Of a DNA stretch of 64,000 nucleotides, positions 26,819 to 37,550 are shown in pieces; positions within the stretch are counted from its first letter, which is position 1; every line of letters starts with the position of its first letter. Both the position numbers and the translations under genes were made by a program. The stretch is taken from positions 496,001 through 560,000 of the forward strand of contig NZ_JAUFQQ010000005.1 of assembly GCF_030409845.1 (NCBI RefSeq). Direction: 5' to 3'. Source of the stretch: Flavobacterium branchiarum (GTDB taxonomy: Bacteria > Bacteroidota > Bacteroidia > Flavobacteriales > Flavobacteriaceae). The notes beneath the pieces are model-generated. The model was not told the origin of the DNA, searched no databases, and saw only the letters and a program-made list of their open reading frames with translations.

Positions 26819-28372
26819 TCACCACGGAATCGGATTATAATCTTTCAAGAATTTTCCACACCAATGTTTACCCGTGTTAATTCCGTCGAATAGAGGGTCC
26901 ATAACCCTTGCAGCGCCATCGACAATATCTAGTGGAGGTTGAAAATCTTCAAGCTCTTGTTTCTTTTTAGCCAATTCGGCAGGATCTTCGTCGGTAACCC
27001 AACCCGTATCTACAGCATTCATAAAAATACCGTGTTTAGCCAAGGTACCCGATGAAGTATGCGTCAACATGTTAAGAGCAGCCTTAGCCATATTAGTATG
27101 CGGATGGCGATCTTCTTTAAAAAAGCGATGAAATTTACCTTCCATAGCCGAAACATTAATAATGTGTTTTTGTCCAGTATTATCTTTCTTCATCACTTCC
27201 GAAAGACGATTACATAATACAAAAGGCGCAACCGAATTGACCAACTGAACTTCAATCATTTCAGTAGTTTCGATCTGTCCCAATCGCAAACGCCAACTAT
27301 TAGTTTTTCTTAAATCTACCTGTTGTAAATCGGCATCAAGTTCCCCTTCAGGAAAAACCTCATTTGCTACAAGCGCATTATCAAAAGAATAAGGAATCTG
27401 AGATAATTTAGCCGAAGCACGCAATCCGATTCCAGGCTCAGGACCGTGCCAAGTTACCGGCATATTTTGATTAGAAGAAGCTCCCGAAGTCAATACCTTC
27501 AATTCATCCAAACAATTGGTATGATCCAATAGTAATTCTTGTGCTTGCTTAGGCAAAGTACTTATGGCACGCTCTTCGTTTTCCATTAAATGAGTGTAGA
27601 ATCCAGCCGGACGTCGCACTGTTTGCGCAGCATTATTAATTAGAATATCCAATCGCTCGTACTTTTGCTCTATAAAATTGCAGAAAATCTCCACACTAGG
27701 AATATGTCTCAAATCCAATCCGTGAATTTTTAAACGATGTCCCCAGTCCATAAAATCATCTTCTTTCGAAAATCGCAACGCAGAATCAACAGGAAAACGA
27801 GTAGTTGCAATAACAGTAGCACCGCCACGCAAAAGCATTAAAGTAATATGATATCCAATTTTTAAACGAGAACCTGTTATAACAGCCACTTGCCCTTTTA
27901 CATCAGCCGTTTGAAAACGTTTAGCATAATTAAAATCACCACAATCGGTACACATTGTATCGTAAAAGTGATGCATTTTAGTAAATCCCGTTTTACATAC
28001 GTAGCAATTTCTAGGCGTTTCTAATTCTAATTGCTCCTTATTAGCAAGATCTGTATAAGCCAATAATTTTGGCGCAACAAAAATACTTGCTTCACGAGCA
28101 TATCGAATTCCGGTTTCTTTACGAGCCGTTTTATCTTTCTTTTCCTTTTTACGCTTGGTCGCTTCTTTTCCGTCTTTAACTCTTCGAGAAAACTCATCTC
28201 TATCCGGTCTAGAAAACATACCTGCTTCTTTAAGCAAAGCAATTCTTTGTTCTTTGGGAATATCAAATATTTGATCAGTATCGGTGTTTAATTGAGCTAA
28301 AACAGCAATACATCGGTCTATTTCTTCCGAAGTTATCGTATTCTTAATTTCTATTTCTTCCTTCGTCATCAT
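26819..28372 (-). CDS. SDR-fold oxidoreductase with N-terminal zinc ribbon and altered active site
   Basis: 517 residues, about twice a classical SDR. Residues 1-120 are a charged helical region with a Lys-rich stretch at 66-85. A zinc-ribbon-like 'CYVC' (123-126) and 'CTDC' (141-144) follows. The Rossmann domain starts at '[14 protein letters not shown]' (TGxxxxIG, 166-173) and has '[10 protein letters not shown]'. The conserved Ser is Ser408 in '[10 protein letters not shown]', but the YxxxK site reads Thr426-N-M-A-Lys430, so the catalytic Tyr is missing. NAD(P) binding is likely; classic SDR catalysis is doubtful. I do not know its substrate. Start: the first of two adjacent ATGs. Confidence 0.75.
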   Translation of the reverse strand: MMTKEEIEIKNTITSEEIDRCIAVLAQLNTDTDQIFDIPKEQRIALLKEAGMFSRPDRDEFSRRVKDGKEATKRKKEKKDKTARKETGIRYAREASIFVAPKLLAYTDLANKEQLELETPRNCYVCKTGFTKMHHFYDTMCTDCGDFNYAKRFQTADVKGQVAVITGSRLKIGYHITLMLLRGGATVIATTRFPVDSALRFSKEDDFMDWGHRLKIHGLDLRHIPSVEIFCNFIEQKYERLDILINNAAQTVRRPAGFYTHLMENEERAISTLPKQAQELLLDHTNCLDELKVLTSGASSNQNMPVTWHGPEPGIGLRASAKLSQIPYSFDNALVANEVFPEGELDADLQQVDLRKTNSWRLRLGQIETTEMIEVQLVNSVAPFVLCNRLSEVMKKDNTGQKHIINVSAMEGKFHRFFKEDRHPHTNMAKAALNMLTHTSSGTLAKHGIFMNAVDTGWVTDEDPAELAKKKQELEDFQPPLDIVDGAARVMDPLFDGINTGKHWCGKFLKDYNPIPW

Positions 28373-28516
28373 AAAAAAACCTATTGGTTAAAGCTCGCAA
28401 ATATAGTCTTTTATTATAGTCCTAAAGTCAAAAGTCGTAAAGTCATAAAGTATCATCTTTTGACTTTAAACTTTTGACCTTCGACTTTCAGACCTCATGT
28501 CTTTATGACTTTTTCG
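28373..28516. repeat. AAAGTC-rich inverted repeat region between divergent genes
   Basis: From 28423 to 28516, units such as CAAAAGTC, GTAAAGTC and CATAAAG recur, and their complements CTTTATGACTTT, CTTTTGAC and TTTGACTTT follow. The two halves can pair as a long imperfect hairpin. It ends at the promoter of the methyltransferase gene. Confidence 0.6.
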
Positions 28517-28546
28517 TATCTTCGCACCTACATTGCAACCGTCATT

Positions 28547-29338
28547 ATGTTATTTCAAATAAAATCCTACTTCAAATTCCTTTGGAACTCTAAAAACGAG
28601 CACGCTGTGCATTCGCCTTTTGTATTTAACTTACTAACGAAATGTTTTTATGACAGAAAGACAAAACCAGAATACGCCATTTTAAGCGCTTATCGTAAAT
28701 CATTTTTACAAAACCAGAATACAATCGAAGTAACCGATTTTGATGCAGGATCTAAAGTTTTTAAAAGCAATAAAAGACAAATTTCAAAGATTGCCAAGAC
28801 AGCTGGAATTTCTGCTAAAAGAGCCCAATTATTATTCCGAGTTGTTGCGTATTTTAAACCTGATACTATTCTAGAAATTGGAACATCATTAGGACTAGCT
28901 ACCTCTGCCCTAGCCTTAGGGAATCCAAAAGCAAAAGTAATAACACTCGAAGGTTGTCCTGAAACTGCCACAGTTGCCCAAAAAGGATTACAAGTGTTTA
29001 ATTGTGATAATGTAGAATCGGTTGTAACCGAATTTGAGAATTATTTCAAAGATCTTGAGAGCGAACTGAAAACTACGACTCAAAACTTTAACTTGGTTTA
29101 CTTTGATGGAAATCATTCTAAAAAAGAAACTTTAGCTTATTTTGATTTTTTACTTCCAACAATTACAAACGATACGGTTTGGATTTTTAATGCTATTCAT
29201 TCGTCTTCAGAAATGGAAGAGAGTTGGGAAACAATAAAAAACCATCCAAGAGTAAAAGTTACTATTGATACGTTTCAATGGGGATTCGTGTTTTTTAGAT
29301 ATGAGCAAGAAATAGAACATTTTATAATTAGGGCATAA
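28547..29338 (+). CDS. Class I SAM-dependent methyltransferase-like protein
   Basis: About 263 residues from the ATG at 28547. An in-frame ATG at 28505 is less likely, because a promoter-like TATCTTCG (28517-28524) lies between the two. The SAM-binding motif I is 'ILEIGTSLGLATSALALG', followed by 'VITLEGCPETA' (acidic end of strand 2) and 'NLVYFDGNHSKKETLAYFDFLLP', resembling O-methyltransferase / class I folds. The N terminus 'LWNSKNEHAVHSPFVFNLLTKCFYD' is typical of a flavobacterial group of these proteins. Substrate unknown. Confidence 0.8.
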   Translation: MLFQIKSYFKFLWNSKNEHAVHSPFVFNLLTKCFYDRKTKPEYAILSAYRKSFLQNQNTIEVTDFDAGSKVFKSNKRQISKIAKTAGISAKRAQLLFRVVAYFKPDTILEIGTSLGLATSALALGNPKAKVITLEGCPETATVAQKGLQVFNCDNVESVVTEFENYFKDLESELKTTTQNFNLVYFDGNHSKKETLAYFDFLLPTITNDTVWIFNAIHSSSEMEESWETIKNHPRVKVTIDTFQWGFVFFRYEQEIEHFIIRA

Positions 29339-29340
29339 AA

Positions 29341-29371
29341 AAAGTGACAGCCATTACAGACTGCCGCTTTT
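29341..29371. terminator. Imperfect hairpin between convergent genes
   Basis: AAAGTGACAG (29341-29350) pairs imperfectly with CTGCCGCTTTT (29361-29371), just after the methyltransferase stop. It could end transcription from one or both sides. Confidence 0.4.
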
Positions 29372-29420
29372 GCTCAAAATTCAAATTCAACCTAATCCTA
29401 TATATAAATACTTAATTAAT

Positions 29421-30071
29421 CTACTCTTTTGCTTTTGCTGTTTCTTCAGATTTTGCTCCCATTCTATTTAAGGTATACATTGGTGCAAATTTCAATTTCA
29501 ATCCAGCAATTTTTCTATTATCTTCAGACGAAAGTCCTTCTTTTTCAACCGTATTTTTACGACTATCAAGAGCCTCATACATCATTTTAATCTTATCCCA
29601 GTCTTCTCGAGAATAACTGTCTTTATTATTTTCTACAGTATGTACAAATTGTTGGTAAACACCATGAATATTTTTGGCGTTTACCCAATCAAAATTCATA
29701 TCCTCTCCTATTTTACCTTCTCCGAATAAAGCATCACGCATTTTTTGCATTTTGGTTGGCGCATTAAGAGCGGCCATTTCTGCTTTAAAAGCTTCATATT
29801 TAGCCTTACTTGATTCTAATCTTTCTTGCGCTTTTGTATTCTCTTTTAAATCTGCCAAAGCCATTTCAGCTTTTTCTGCACGAATTGCATATCCTTCTTC
29901 AATTGTTTTCCAATTGGCTTTAACATTTTCTGCAGTTACATTTTTTATTGAGTCTACATATACTACGTAAGAATCAATAGTTTTTTCAGCTTGTGCTGCT
30001 TTTTCATCTTTGCATGAGGTAAATCCCATGGCAACAAACGCTAGTCCGAATAATAATTGTGTATTTTTCAT
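29421..30071 (-). CDS. Helical lipoprotein of unknown function (possibly DUF6565-like)
   Basis: 216 residues. MKNTQLLFGLAFVAMGFTSC is a lipoprotein signal with Cys20. The rest is Lys/Glu/Ala-rich and predicted helical, with 'IDSYVVYVDSIKNVTAENVKANWKTIEEGY' near the start and a YxxL-like region later. I recall similar flavobacterial lipoproteins under DUF6565, but this is from memory only. It is a single gene; the 314-base AT-rich gap upstream is shared with the divergent ABC gene. Confidence 0.6.
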   Translation of the reverse strand: MKNTQLLFGLAFVAMGFTSCKDEKAAQAEKTIDSYVVYVDSIKNVTAENVKANWKTIEEGYAIRAEKAEMALADLKENTKAQERLESSKAKYEAFKAEMAALNAPTKMQKMRDALFGEGKIGEDMNFDWVNAKNIHGVYQQFVHTVENNKDSYSREDWDKIKMMYEALDSRKNTVEKEGLSSEDNRKIAGLKLKFAPMYTLNRMGAKSEETAKAKE

Positions 30072-30385
30072 AATTTCGATTTGTTAATGTTATATCCCAA
30101 ATGTAACACTATTTTTAAACAAAATTAAATATTTATCAAAAAATTAAGATTATTTATAAATTAAAATTATTAAAAATTAAAAAATATGATAATTATGTAA
30201 ATTTTAAATACAATTATATAAAACACTTAAGATTATTAAAAAAAGGGTGTAATTAATTCATTCTATTTCGCAACTTACACTAATAGACCTGTAACAAAAA
30301 TGTATTTTAAACTACTTATGATTAATTCAAAAGTGTTTTGTACTTTTAAAATCTAGAAATTGTAAATCAACAATCATAAACATCA
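30072..30385. other. Very AT-rich divergent intergenic region
   Basis: 314 bases, almost only A and T between 30115 and 30245. No gene or repeat is recognised. It must hold the promoters for the lipoprotein (minus) and the ABC ATPase (plus), but no clean TTG-N19-TAnnTTTG is seen. Confidence 0.45.
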
Positions 30386-31078
30386 ATGGCAAATCCATTA
30401 ATTAAAATAACCAATATTAAACGAAATTTTGTACTTGGAAACGAAATTGTTTATGTCTTAAAGGGAATTGATTTAGAAATAAATAAAGGAGAATATGTTG
30501 CATTAATGGGCCCATCTGGTTCAGGAAAATCAACATTAATGAATTTATTAGGATGTTTAGACACACCTACCTCTGGAAGCTATATCTTAAACGGAAAAGA
30601 TGTAAGCCAGATGAAAGATGATGAATTAGCGGAAATTAGAAATAAAGAAATCGGTTTTGTTTTCCAAACATTTAACCTTCTGCCAAGAACCACTGCCTTA
30701 GACAATGTAGCTTTACCCATGATTTATGCGGGATACTCAAAATCGGAACGAATTGCACGTGCTACCGAAGTATTGAAACAAGTAAATCTTGACGACAGAA
30801 TGGATCACCAGCCCAATCAGCTTTCGGGAGGGCAGCGCCAACGTGTAGCAATCGCAAGAGCATTGGTTAACAAACCATCGATTATTCTTGCCGATGAACC
30901 AACTGGAAATTTAGATAGTAAAACCTCTGTTGAAATCATGAAGCTATTTGGAGATATCCATGCCAATGGCAACACCGTAATTCTAGTAACCCACGAAGAA
31001 GATATTGCTGCCTATGCGCATCGTGTGATTCGCTTGCGTGATGGACTTATTGAAAGTGATACAAAAACAATAAAATAG
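30386..31078 (+). CDS. ABC transporter ATPase, LolD/MacB type
   Basis: 230 residues, single ABC domain: Walker A 'GPSGSGKS' (42-49), Q-loop '[26 protein letters not shown]' (the LolD/MacB-type wording), signature '[15 protein letters not shown]', Walker B '[13 protein letters not shown]' and switch His in 'LVTHEEDIA'. Such ATPases drive lipoprotein release (LolCDE) or MacB-like export. No permease is next to it, so the partner is elsewhere. Downstream, a short stretch with TTAGTATCTAAGCACCTTAG (31110-31129) matches the repeat family seen at 49531-50145. Confidence 0.88.
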   Translation: MANPLIKITNIKRNFVLGNEIVYVLKGIDLEINKGEYVALMGPSGSGKSTLMNLLGCLDTPTSGSYILNGKDVSQMKDDELAEIRNKEIGFVFQTFNLLPRTTALDNVALPMIYAGYSKSERIARATEVLKQVNLDDRMDHQPNQLSGGQRQRVAIARALVNKPSIILADEPTGNLDSKTSVEIMKLFGDIHANGNTVILVTHEEDIAAYAHRVIRLRDGLIESDTKTIK

Positions 31079-31149
31079 GTTAATTATTTAATCAAATAAA
31101 AACAAAACTTAGTATCTAAGCACCTTAGAAACTCAGCCCCTCAAAAAAA

Positions 31150-31719
31150 ATGAAAGTATATACTAAAACAGGAGACAAAGGAACTACTGCCCTTTTTGGT
31201 GGTACCCGCGTTCCTAAAGACCATATCCGTATTGATAGTTACGGAACTGTTGACGAACTCAATTCATATATAGGTCTTATACGAGATCAGGAAATGAATG
31301 CACATTACAAGACAATTCTAATCGAAATTCAAGATCGCTTATTTACCGTAGGAGCAATTTTAGCTACTCCTGTAGAGAAAGAAGTCTTAAAAAACGGTGA
31401 ATTGCGCCTTAAAAATCTAGGAATTGTACCTACTGACATCGAATTACTTGAAAATGAAATCGATGCCATGGAAGAAGCGCTTCCGCAAATGACTCACTTT
31501 GTATTACCAGGAGGACACCAAACTGTGTCATATTGTCACATTGCCCGTTGTGTTTGTCGTCGTGCAGAACGATTGGCAGTACATCTAAGTCATAATGAGA
31601 CTGTTCCAGAAATAGCAATACAATACTTAAACCGACTTTCTGACTACCTTTTTGTCTTGGCACGAAAGTTGTCTTCTGACTTAAAAGCGGAGGAAGTTAA
31701 ATGGATTCCGAGAAAGTAA
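31150..31719 (+). CDS. Cob(I)alamin adenosyltransferase, PduO type
   Basis: 189 residues, full length for the PduO family. The ATP-binding N terminus reads 'KVYTKTGDKGTTALFGGTRVPKD'; further blocks are 'DSYGTVDELNSYIGL', 'ILATP' and 'CHIARCVCRRAERLAVHL', the conserved RRAER helix. It attaches the adenosyl group to cobalamin to make coenzyme B12. MeaB at 48439, a chaperone of the B12-dependent methylmalonyl-CoA mutase, is in the same window and a likely functional relation, though the two are not adjacent. Confidence 0.92.
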   Translation: MKVYTKTGDKGTTALFGGTRVPKDHIRIDSYGTVDELNSYIGLIRDQEMNAHYKTILIEIQDRLFTVGAILATPVEKEVLKNGELRLKNLGIVPTDIELLENEIDAMEEALPQMTHFVLPGGHQTVSYCHIARCVCRRAERLAVHLSHNETVPEIAIQYLNRLSDYLFVLARKLSSDLKAEEVKWIPRK

Positions 31720-31818
31720 TCTGCTGCAGTTTTTAATATTCTCACCTGTAAACTGTAACAGATAATTGAATACTAAAAGAGACGTTCTTAAATTTTACTA
31801 AAATAAATCGTTTTTTAC

Positions 31819-31848
31819 TTGTCTTTCTCAGTAAAAAAATTATTTTTG
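31819..31848 (+). promoter_or_regulatory. Consensus Bacteroidota promoter of the DUF2795 gene
   Basis: TTG (31819-31821), exactly 19 bases, TATTTTTG (31841-31848); the ATG follows 21 bases later. This is a model TTG-N19-TAnnTTTG promoter. Confidence 0.75.
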
Positions 31849-31869
31849 CACAAACTAAATTGACAAAAC

Positions 31870-32091
31870 ATGTATTGGACATTAGAATTAGCTTCATATT
31901 TAAGTGATGCACCGTGGCCTGCTAACAAAGACGAACTTATAGACTACGCTATTAGAGCTGGAGCTCCATTAGAAGTAGTAGAAAACCTACAGTCAATTGA
32001 AGACGAAGGTGAGATATATGAATCAATGGAAGAAATATGGCCAGATTATCCAACAGACGAAGATTATCTTTGGAATGAGGATGAATATTAA
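31870..32091 (+). CDS. DUF2795 domain protein
   Basis: 73 residues, strongly acidic. 'LASYLSDAPWPANKDELIDYAIRAGAPLEVVENLQSIEDEGEIYESMEEIWPDYP' is the DUF2795 pattern (small helical domain with 'WP..K.EL...A...GAP..V...L'). It has its own consensus promoter and terminator and stands just in front of secA, an arrangement I believe is common in flavobacteria. Biochemical role unknown. Confidence 0.8.
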   Translation: MYWTLELASYLSDAPWPANKDELIDYAIRAGAPLEVVENLQSIEDEGEIYESMEEIWPDYPTDEDYLWNEDEY

Positions 32092-32104
32092 AGAGTAACC
32101 CAAA

Positions 32105-32136
32105 GAAAAAGTCTCAAAAAAAGAGGCTTTTTTTTT
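32105..32136 (+). terminator. Terminator between the DUF2795 gene and secA
   Basis: AAAAAGTCTC pairs with GAGGCTTTTT (one wobble) over an A-rich loop, followed by a long T run. Confidence 0.7.
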
Positions 32137-32182
32137 GTTTAAATTTACACATTTAGATAAATTATAGAAATACCAACAGATC

Positions 32183-35100
32183 ATGAGTTTCATTAACAGT
32201 ATTATTAAAGTCTTTGTAGGTGATAAATCACAAAAAGATGTCAAAGCTTTACAACCTTATTTAAACAAAATTAAAACTTTCGAAACTAGCTTAGCAGCTT
32301 TGTCTCATGACGAACTGAGAGCTAGAACTGCATTTTTTAAACAAAAGATAAAGGACGCAAGAGCCGAAAAAGATGCAAAAATCGCTTCTCTTAAAGCTGA
32401 AGTAGAAAGCATTGAAGATATCGACAAAAGAGAAGACATTTACGAAGCTATAGATACTTTAGAAAAAGAAGCTTACGAAATCTCAGAAAAAACTTTATTA
32501 GAAATCCTTCCTGAAGCGTTTTCTGTAGTAAAAGAAACGGCTCGTCGTTTTAAAGACAACTCACATATTGAAGTTACTGCTACTGCAAAAGACCGTGAAC
32601 TTTCGGCTTCAAAAACATATATTGAGATAGATGGCGAAAAAGCTATCTGGGCTAATAAATGGAATGCTGCTGGTAAAGAGATTACATGGGACATGGTTCA
32701 TTACGATGTTCAGTTAATTGGTGGTATGGTATTACACGAAGGAAAAGTTGCAGAGATGCAAACTGGTGAGGGTAAAACCTTGGTAGCTACTTTACCTCTT
32801 TATCTAAATGCCTTAACAGGAAACGGAGTGCACTTAGTAACGGTGAATGATTACTTGGCAAAACGTGATAGTACATGGAAAGCACCTTTATTTGAATTTC
32901 ATGGTTTAACTGTTGATTGTATTGATAATCACCAACCAAGTTCTGAAGGAAGAAAGAAAGCATATGATGCTGATATTACTTACGGAACAAATAATGAATT
33001 TGGTTTTGACTACCTAAGAGACAATATGGCGCATTCGCCTAATGACTTGGTACAAAGAAAACACAATTATGCAATCGTCGATGAGGTCGATTCTGTATTA
33101 ATTGATGATGCTAGAACTCCACTTATCATTTCTGGTCCAGTTCCTCAAGGAGACCGTCATGAATTTAACGAATTGAAACCAAAAATTGAAAACTTAGTAA
33201 GTTTACAACGCCAATTGGCAAATGGTTTCTTAGCTGAAGCTAAAAAATTAATAAAAGAAGGAAACACTAAAGATGGTGGTTTCTTATTATTAAGAGCTTA
33301 CAGAAGTTTACCTAGAAATAAAGCTTTAATTAAATTTTTGAGTGAAGAAGGAATTAAACAATTGCTTCAAAAAACCGAAAATCAATACATGCAAGACAAC
33401 AACCGTGACATGCATAAAATTGATGAGGCTTTATACTTTGTAATTGAAGAAAAAAATAATCAAGTAGAATTAACTGATAACGGAATCAAATTCCTTTCAG
33501 GAGATACAGATGCAGACTTTTTCGTATTACCGGATATCGGAACTGAAATTGCTGCTATCGAAAAACAAAAATTAGACAAAGACGCTGAAGCTGAAGCCAA
33601 AGAAAGATTATTTCAAGATTTTGGTGTAAAAAGCGAACGTATTCATACTTTAACGCAACTATTAAAAGCGTATGCTCTTTTTGAAAAAGACGTAGAATAC
33701 GTTATCATGGACAACAAAATTATGATTGTCGATGAGCAAACAGGTCGTATCATGGATGGTCGTCGTTACTCAGACGGATTACACCAAGCGATTGAGGCTA
33801 AAGAAAATGTAAAAATTGAAGCTGCAACACAAACTTTTGCAACTGTTACTTTACAGAACTACTTCAGAATGTACAGCAAATTAGGCGGTATGACTGGTAC
33901 TGCAGTAACAGAAGCTGGAGAGTTATGGCAAATTTACAAATTAGATGTAGTTGAGATTCCTACGAATCGTCCTATGGCTAGAATAGACAAAGAAGATTAT
34001 ATCTACAAAACTACACGTGAAAAATTCAATGCTGTAATCGAAGATGTAACAGAACTATCTAACGCAGGAAGACCAGTATTAATTGGAACAACATCGGTAG
34101 AAATCTCTGAATTATTAAGCCGTATGCTTAAAATGAGAGGTGTTGCACACAACGTATTGAACGCTAAAATGCACAAGCAAGAGGCACAAATTGTTGAGGA
34201 AGCAGGAAAACCAGGAGTAGTAACCATTGCAACCAATATGGCTGGTCGTGGTACCGATATTAAATTATCTCCAGAAGTAAAAGCTGCCGGAGGTTTAGCA
34301 ATTATTGGTACAGAGCGTCATGATTCACGTCGTGTTGACAGACAGTTACGTGGTCGTGCTGGTCGTCAAGGTGACCCAGGAAGTTCTCAATTCTACGTAT
34401 CTCTAGAAGATAACCTAATGCGTTTATTTGGTTCTGAAAGAGTAGCCAAAGTAATGGATAGAATGGGATTACAAGAAGGCGAAGTAATTCAGCATTCAAT
34501 GATGACTAAATCTATTGAGCGTGCTCAAAAGAAAGTAGAAGAAAACAACTTCGGAGTTCGTAAACGTTTATTAGAATATGATGACGTTATGAATTCACAA
34601 CGTGAAGTAGTTTACAAACGTCGTCGTCACGCTTTGTTTGGAGAGCGTTTAAAACTAGATATCGCAAACATGCTTTACGATACTTGTGAACTTATCGTAA
34701 ACCAAAATAAAGCAACAAATGATTTTAAAAATTTCGAATTTGAATTAATTCGTTATTTCTCTATAACATCTCCAATAGCTGAAGCTGATTTTATCAAGTT
34801 AACAGAAAATGAGATTACAGGAAAATTATATAAAGAAACTTTAGCTTACTATACTGAAAAAACAGAGCGTAGCGCAAGAGAAGCTTTCCCTATCATTAAA
34901 GGAATTTACGAAGAGAAAAACAATCAATTTGAGCGCGTTGTAGTTCCATTTACAGATGGTATTAAAACATTAAATGTTGTTACAGATCTTAAAAAAGCAT
35001 ACGAAACTGAAGGTGCACAATTAGTTGCTGATTTCGAGAAAAACATCACTTTATCTATCGTTGATGAAGCTTGGAAAAAACACTTACGTAAAATGGACGA

Positions 35101-35524
35101 ATTGAAACAATCTGTTCAATTAGCCGTTCACGAACAAAAAGATCCATTGCTTATCTATAAATTAGAAGCTTTTAACTTATTCCGTTCTATGCTGGATAAC
35201 GTAAATAGAGAAGTAATTTCATTCTTATTCAAAGGTGATTTACCAGCTCAAAGCACTCCAGAAATTCAGGAAGCAAGAGAAGTTCGTCAAAAAGAAAATT
35301 ACAAATTAAGTAAAGACGAAATCGAAAATAGTGAAGAGATTAACCGCGAAGCTGGAGAAACACAGCAACGTCAAGTTACCGAAACTATCGTAAGAGATAT
35401 GCCAAAAATTAATCGTAATGATAATGTTACAGTTCAACAAGTTTCAACTGGAACTATCGAAACGATGAAATTCAAAAAAGCAGAAAGTTTATTAGCTTCT
35501 GGCGAATGGGTTATCGTAAAATAA
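32183..35524 (+). CDS. secA: Preprotein translocase ATPase SecA (long Bacteroidota form)
   Basis: 1113 residues; E. coli SecA has 901, and the long form is usual in Bacteroidota. Walker A is 'MQTGEGKT' near residue 192, followed by '[12 protein letters not shown]', the DEAD-like '[22 protein letters not shown]' and '[14 protein letters not shown]', '[23 protein letters not shown]'. An insert of about 90 residues follows '[13 protein letters not shown]'. The C terminus ends '[19 protein letters not shown]' and lacks the Cys-rich zinc motif (CxCx8C[CH]) that binds SecB in Proteobacteria. It powers Sec export across the inner membrane. Confidence 0.97.
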   Translation: MSFINSIIKVFVGDKSQKDVKALQPYLNKIKTFETSLAALSHDELRARTAFFKQKIKDARAEKDAKIASLKAEVESIEDIDKREDIYEAIDTLEKEAYEISEKTLLEILPEAFSVVKETARRFKDNSHIEVTATAKDRELSASKTYIEIDGEKAIWANKWNAAGKEITWDMVHYDVQLIGGMVLHEGKVAEMQTGEGKTLVATLPLYLNALTGNGVHLVTVNDYLAKRDSTWKAPLFEFHGLTVDCIDNHQPSSEGRKKAYDADITYGTNNEFGFDYLRDNMAHSPNDLVQRKHNYAIVDEVDSVLIDDARTPLIISGPVPQGDRHEFNELKPKIENLVSLQRQLANGFLAEAKKLIKEGNTKDGGFLLLRAYRSLPRNKALIKFLSEEGIKQLLQKTENQYMQDNNRDMHKIDEALYFVIEEKNNQVELTDNGIKFLSGDTDADFFVLPDIGTEIAAIEKQKLDKDAEAEAKERLFQDFGVKSERIHTLTQLLKAYALFEKDVEYVIMDNKIMIVDEQTGRIMDGRRYSDGLHQAIEAKENVKIEAATQTFATVTLQNYFRMYSKLGGMTGTAVTEAGELWQIYKLDVVEIPTNRPMARIDKEDYIYKTTREKFNAVIEDVTELSNAGRPVLIGTTSVEISELLSRMLKMRGVAHNVLNAKMHKQEAQIVEEAGKPGVVTIATNMAGRGTDIKLSPEVKAAGGLAIIGTERHDSRRVDRQLRGRAGRQGDPGSSQFYVSLEDNLMRLFGSERVAKVMDRMGLQEGEVIQHSMMTKSIERAQKKVEENNFGVRKRLLEYDDVMNSQREVVYKRRRHALFGERLKLDIANMLYDTCELIVNQNKATNDFKNFEFELIRYFSITSPIAEADFIKLTENEITGKLYKETLAYYTEKTERSAREAFPIIKGIYEEKNNQFERVVVPFTDGIKTLNVVTDLKKAYETEGAQLVADFEKNITLSIVDEAWKKHLRKMDELKQSVQLAVHEQKDPLLIYKLEAFNLFRSMLDNVNREVISFLFKGDLPAQSTPEIQEAREVRQKENYKLSKDEIENSEEINREAGETQQRQVTETIVRDMPKINRNDNVTVQQVSTGTIETMKFKKAESLLASGEWVIVK

Positions 35525-35846
35525 TAAAAGTATTCCGTTACAGTTCTCAATCTAGTACTGAAAACTGTGACAGAAACTACAAACTCAAAAATCCCCAATT
35601 ACTATGTAGTTGGGGATTTTTTTATAGTTAAAATTTAGGTTCTGATACAGGATCAATTCTAAATGGAATAAAAAAAAAGATGCATAAGAGCATCTTGTAG
35701 TAAAATGATCGAGACTTCGAAAGAAGAGCCACAATCCAATTTTTGAATTTAATTTCTTTTAATAGCAAATAAATACTGCCAGTATAAATCACTAAGGCAC
35801 TTGATTCACTCCCTTAGTACCTTAGTGATTTTATTTTTTTTTGAGT
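35525..35846. repeat. Intergenic region with terminator and CTAAGG hairpin repeat
   Basis: AAAAATCCCCAA (35587-35598) pairs with TTGGGGATTTTT (35610-35621): the terminator of secA. Near the other end AAATCACTAAGG (35787-35798) pairs with CCTTAGTGATTT (35820-35831); on the minus strand it begins shortly after the trmH stop codon and belongs to the CTAAGGTACTAAG family seen at 49531-50145. Confidence 0.7.
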
Positions 35847-36509
35847 CTATCTAGGATTCTCTTCGAAATAACGAGCTTCAATTCGCTTGATATCTTTTAT
35901 AGAACTTTTGGCCCAAGCCAAACGTTTTTCTAGAATTTCATCATCCGATAAATGCCAATCGATATCTGTATTTCGTAATCTACTTGTAAGGTTCTGAATG
36001 ATTATTGCTGCCGATACAGAGATATTCAAACTCTCCGTAAAACCTACCATCGGGATTTTAAGAAATCCATCTGCTTTTTGCAAAATCTCTTCAGACAAGC
36101 CATCTCTTTCAGTACCAAAAAACAAAGCACTAGGTTTAGTAATATCAAAATCTTCTAGTAAACAATCATTTTCATGAGGTGTTGTGGCAATAATTTGATA
36201 TCCTTTATTTTTTAATGTATCCACACAATTACTAATGCTATCAAATGTGTTGATGTCAACCCACTTTTGAGCTCCCATCGCAATTTCTTTGTCGATACTT
36301 TTACCATAACGTTGCTCGATAACATTAAGCTCCTGAATACCAAAAACTTCACAACTACGCATTACAGCACTAGTGTTATGCATCTGAAAAATATCTTCTA
36401 CAGCTATAGTAAAGTGTTTAGTGCGGTTTTCTAGGACTTTTAAAAATTTTTCCTTTCGATTATCAGTAAGTATATTTTCTAGGAAAGCGAGGTAATCTAA
36501 ATCAATCAT
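35847..36509 (-). CDS. trmH: TrmH/SpoU-family RNA 2'-O-methyltransferase
   Basis: About 220 residues. The longer frame starts at 36548, but the promoter-like TATTTTTG on the minus strand (36534-36527) lies inside that extension, so the ATG at 36509 (MIDLDYLAFLENIL) is preferred. The SPOUT motifs are clear: 'NTSAVMRSCEVFGIQELNVIE' (motif 1, catalytic Arg), 'ALFFGTERDGLSEEIL' (motif 2) and 'GFTESLNISVSAAIIIQNL' (motif 3). Wording and length fit tRNA (Gm18) methyltransferase TrmH, though rRNA targets cannot be excluded. Confidence 0.85.
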   Translation of the reverse strand: MIDLDYLAFLENILTDNRKEKFLKVLENRTKHFTIAVEDIFQMHNTSAVMRSCEVFGIQELNVIEQRYGKSIDKEIAMGAQKWVDINTFDSISNCVDTLKNKGYQIIATTPHENDCLLEDFDITKPSALFFGTERDGLSEEILQKADGFLKIPMVGFTESLNISVSAAIIIQNLTSRLRNTDIDWHLSDDEILEKRLAWAKSSIKDIKRIEARYFEENPR

Positions 36510-36572
36510 TTCAATAATATTTGTGGCAAAAATACTAAAAACCCACATAATTAGTGCAATAAAAACAATCCT

Positions 36573-37550
36573 CTATCTTATATTAGCAACCAACGATTTA
36601 GCTATGCTATTATTTAATTTTTCATAGAGACTGTTTCCCTTAGTCAAATCAATTGCTAAAATCTCATTTACAAAAGAATCACCTTTAAAAGCAACATCTC
36701 CATTTTTTGAATGTCTTGTTAAGCGTTCACACATCTGATCAACTTCTTCCACAAAATAGTCTGCATCGATAAAAGATAAAAATCGCTCCAAAACAGATTT
36801 CATTCCTTCATTGTAATTATACAACGAAACATTTTTATCAGTCCCGTAAAAATCAAGATAAGACTGAAAATATTTTTCTAAAACTACAGCGCCGTATTGC
36901 TGAAAACTAATTGTTTGAATATCCTCTTCACTAATTCCAAAAATAGTTGCTGGCAACAAATTAGGAACCATATGCATTCCTTTTAATTTCGCATGGGATT
37001 GCAGCACTTCAGTTGGATTTCTATAAAGTAAAACAAAAGGCAATTCAGGAAAAATCGCTCTTAATTCGTTAATTTCGAATATATGCCAAGAATCCAATTT
37101 TACTATTAAATTCTTTTCTTCAACAAATCTTTTTTGCCCCAATAATGCTATTACTGATTTAATGAGAACTCTTTTTTTATCCAAATCAAAAAAATCACTT
37201 CTTATAATCTGATCAAGAATTGGAGCTTCAGAAACTACAATATTTTGAGGAGAAACTGCCAAAGACTGACACATCATTGTAGAACCACAACGAGACACAT
37301 GAAACAATAATGATTTTAATGCTGCAGAAACCAATCCTACAGACCAATCAATAAGATTTTCTACACTACTTACTACCTTATATCTTGTTGAATTGTTATA
37401 ATGCCCTTTACATTTCATTAGGGTTTCATCAAAAAAAGGATCTACATACCTTTTATCTCCTAAATAAATCCATTCAAAATATACTTTACTGTCTATCTCG
37501 ACTAACTTATTGGGAATCCAATTTGAAAGAGGATGCGCTGCGTTTTCCAT
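36573..37550 (-). CDS. Sulfotransferase-like P-loop protein
   Basis: 325 residues. The 5'-phosphosulfate loop candidate is 'LLFHVSRCGSTMMCQSLA' (81-98). The 3'-phosphate-binding candidate is 'FVLLYRNPTEVLQSHAKLKG', with Arg and Ser in the expected order after 'FPELPF'. That order fits the PAPS-dependent sulfotransferase fold, although identity to classical members is low by eye. An APS kinase, which makes PAPS, is encoded 1 kb away on the same strand, supporting the call. The acceptor is unknown. No signal peptide, hence cytoplasmic. Confidence 0.65.
   Translation of the reverse strand: MENAAHPLSNWIPNKLVEIDSKVYFEWIYLGDKRYVDPFFDETLMKCKGHYNNSTRYKVVSSVENLIDWSVGLVSAALKSLLFHVSRCGSTMMCQSLAVSPQNIVVSEAPILDQIIRSDFFDLDKKRVLIKSVIALLGQKRFVEEKNLIVKLDSWHIFEINELRAIFPELPFVLLYRNPTEVLQSHAKLKGMHMVPNLLPATIFGISEEDIQTISFQQYGAVVLEKYFQSYLDFYGTDKNVSLYNYNEGMKSVLERFLSFIDADYFVEEVDQMCERLTRHSKNGDVAFKGDSFVNEILAIDLTKGNSLYEKLNNSIAKSLVANIR

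Noticed and set aside
28505..28546. Upstream start for the methyltransferase
   Set aside because: A promoter-like TATCTTCG lies inside the extension, and the added residues do not match the usual N terminus.
36510..36548. Upstream start for the TrmH-like protein
   Set aside because: The minus-strand TATTTTTG promoter element falls within the extension; the ATG at 36509 is better placed.
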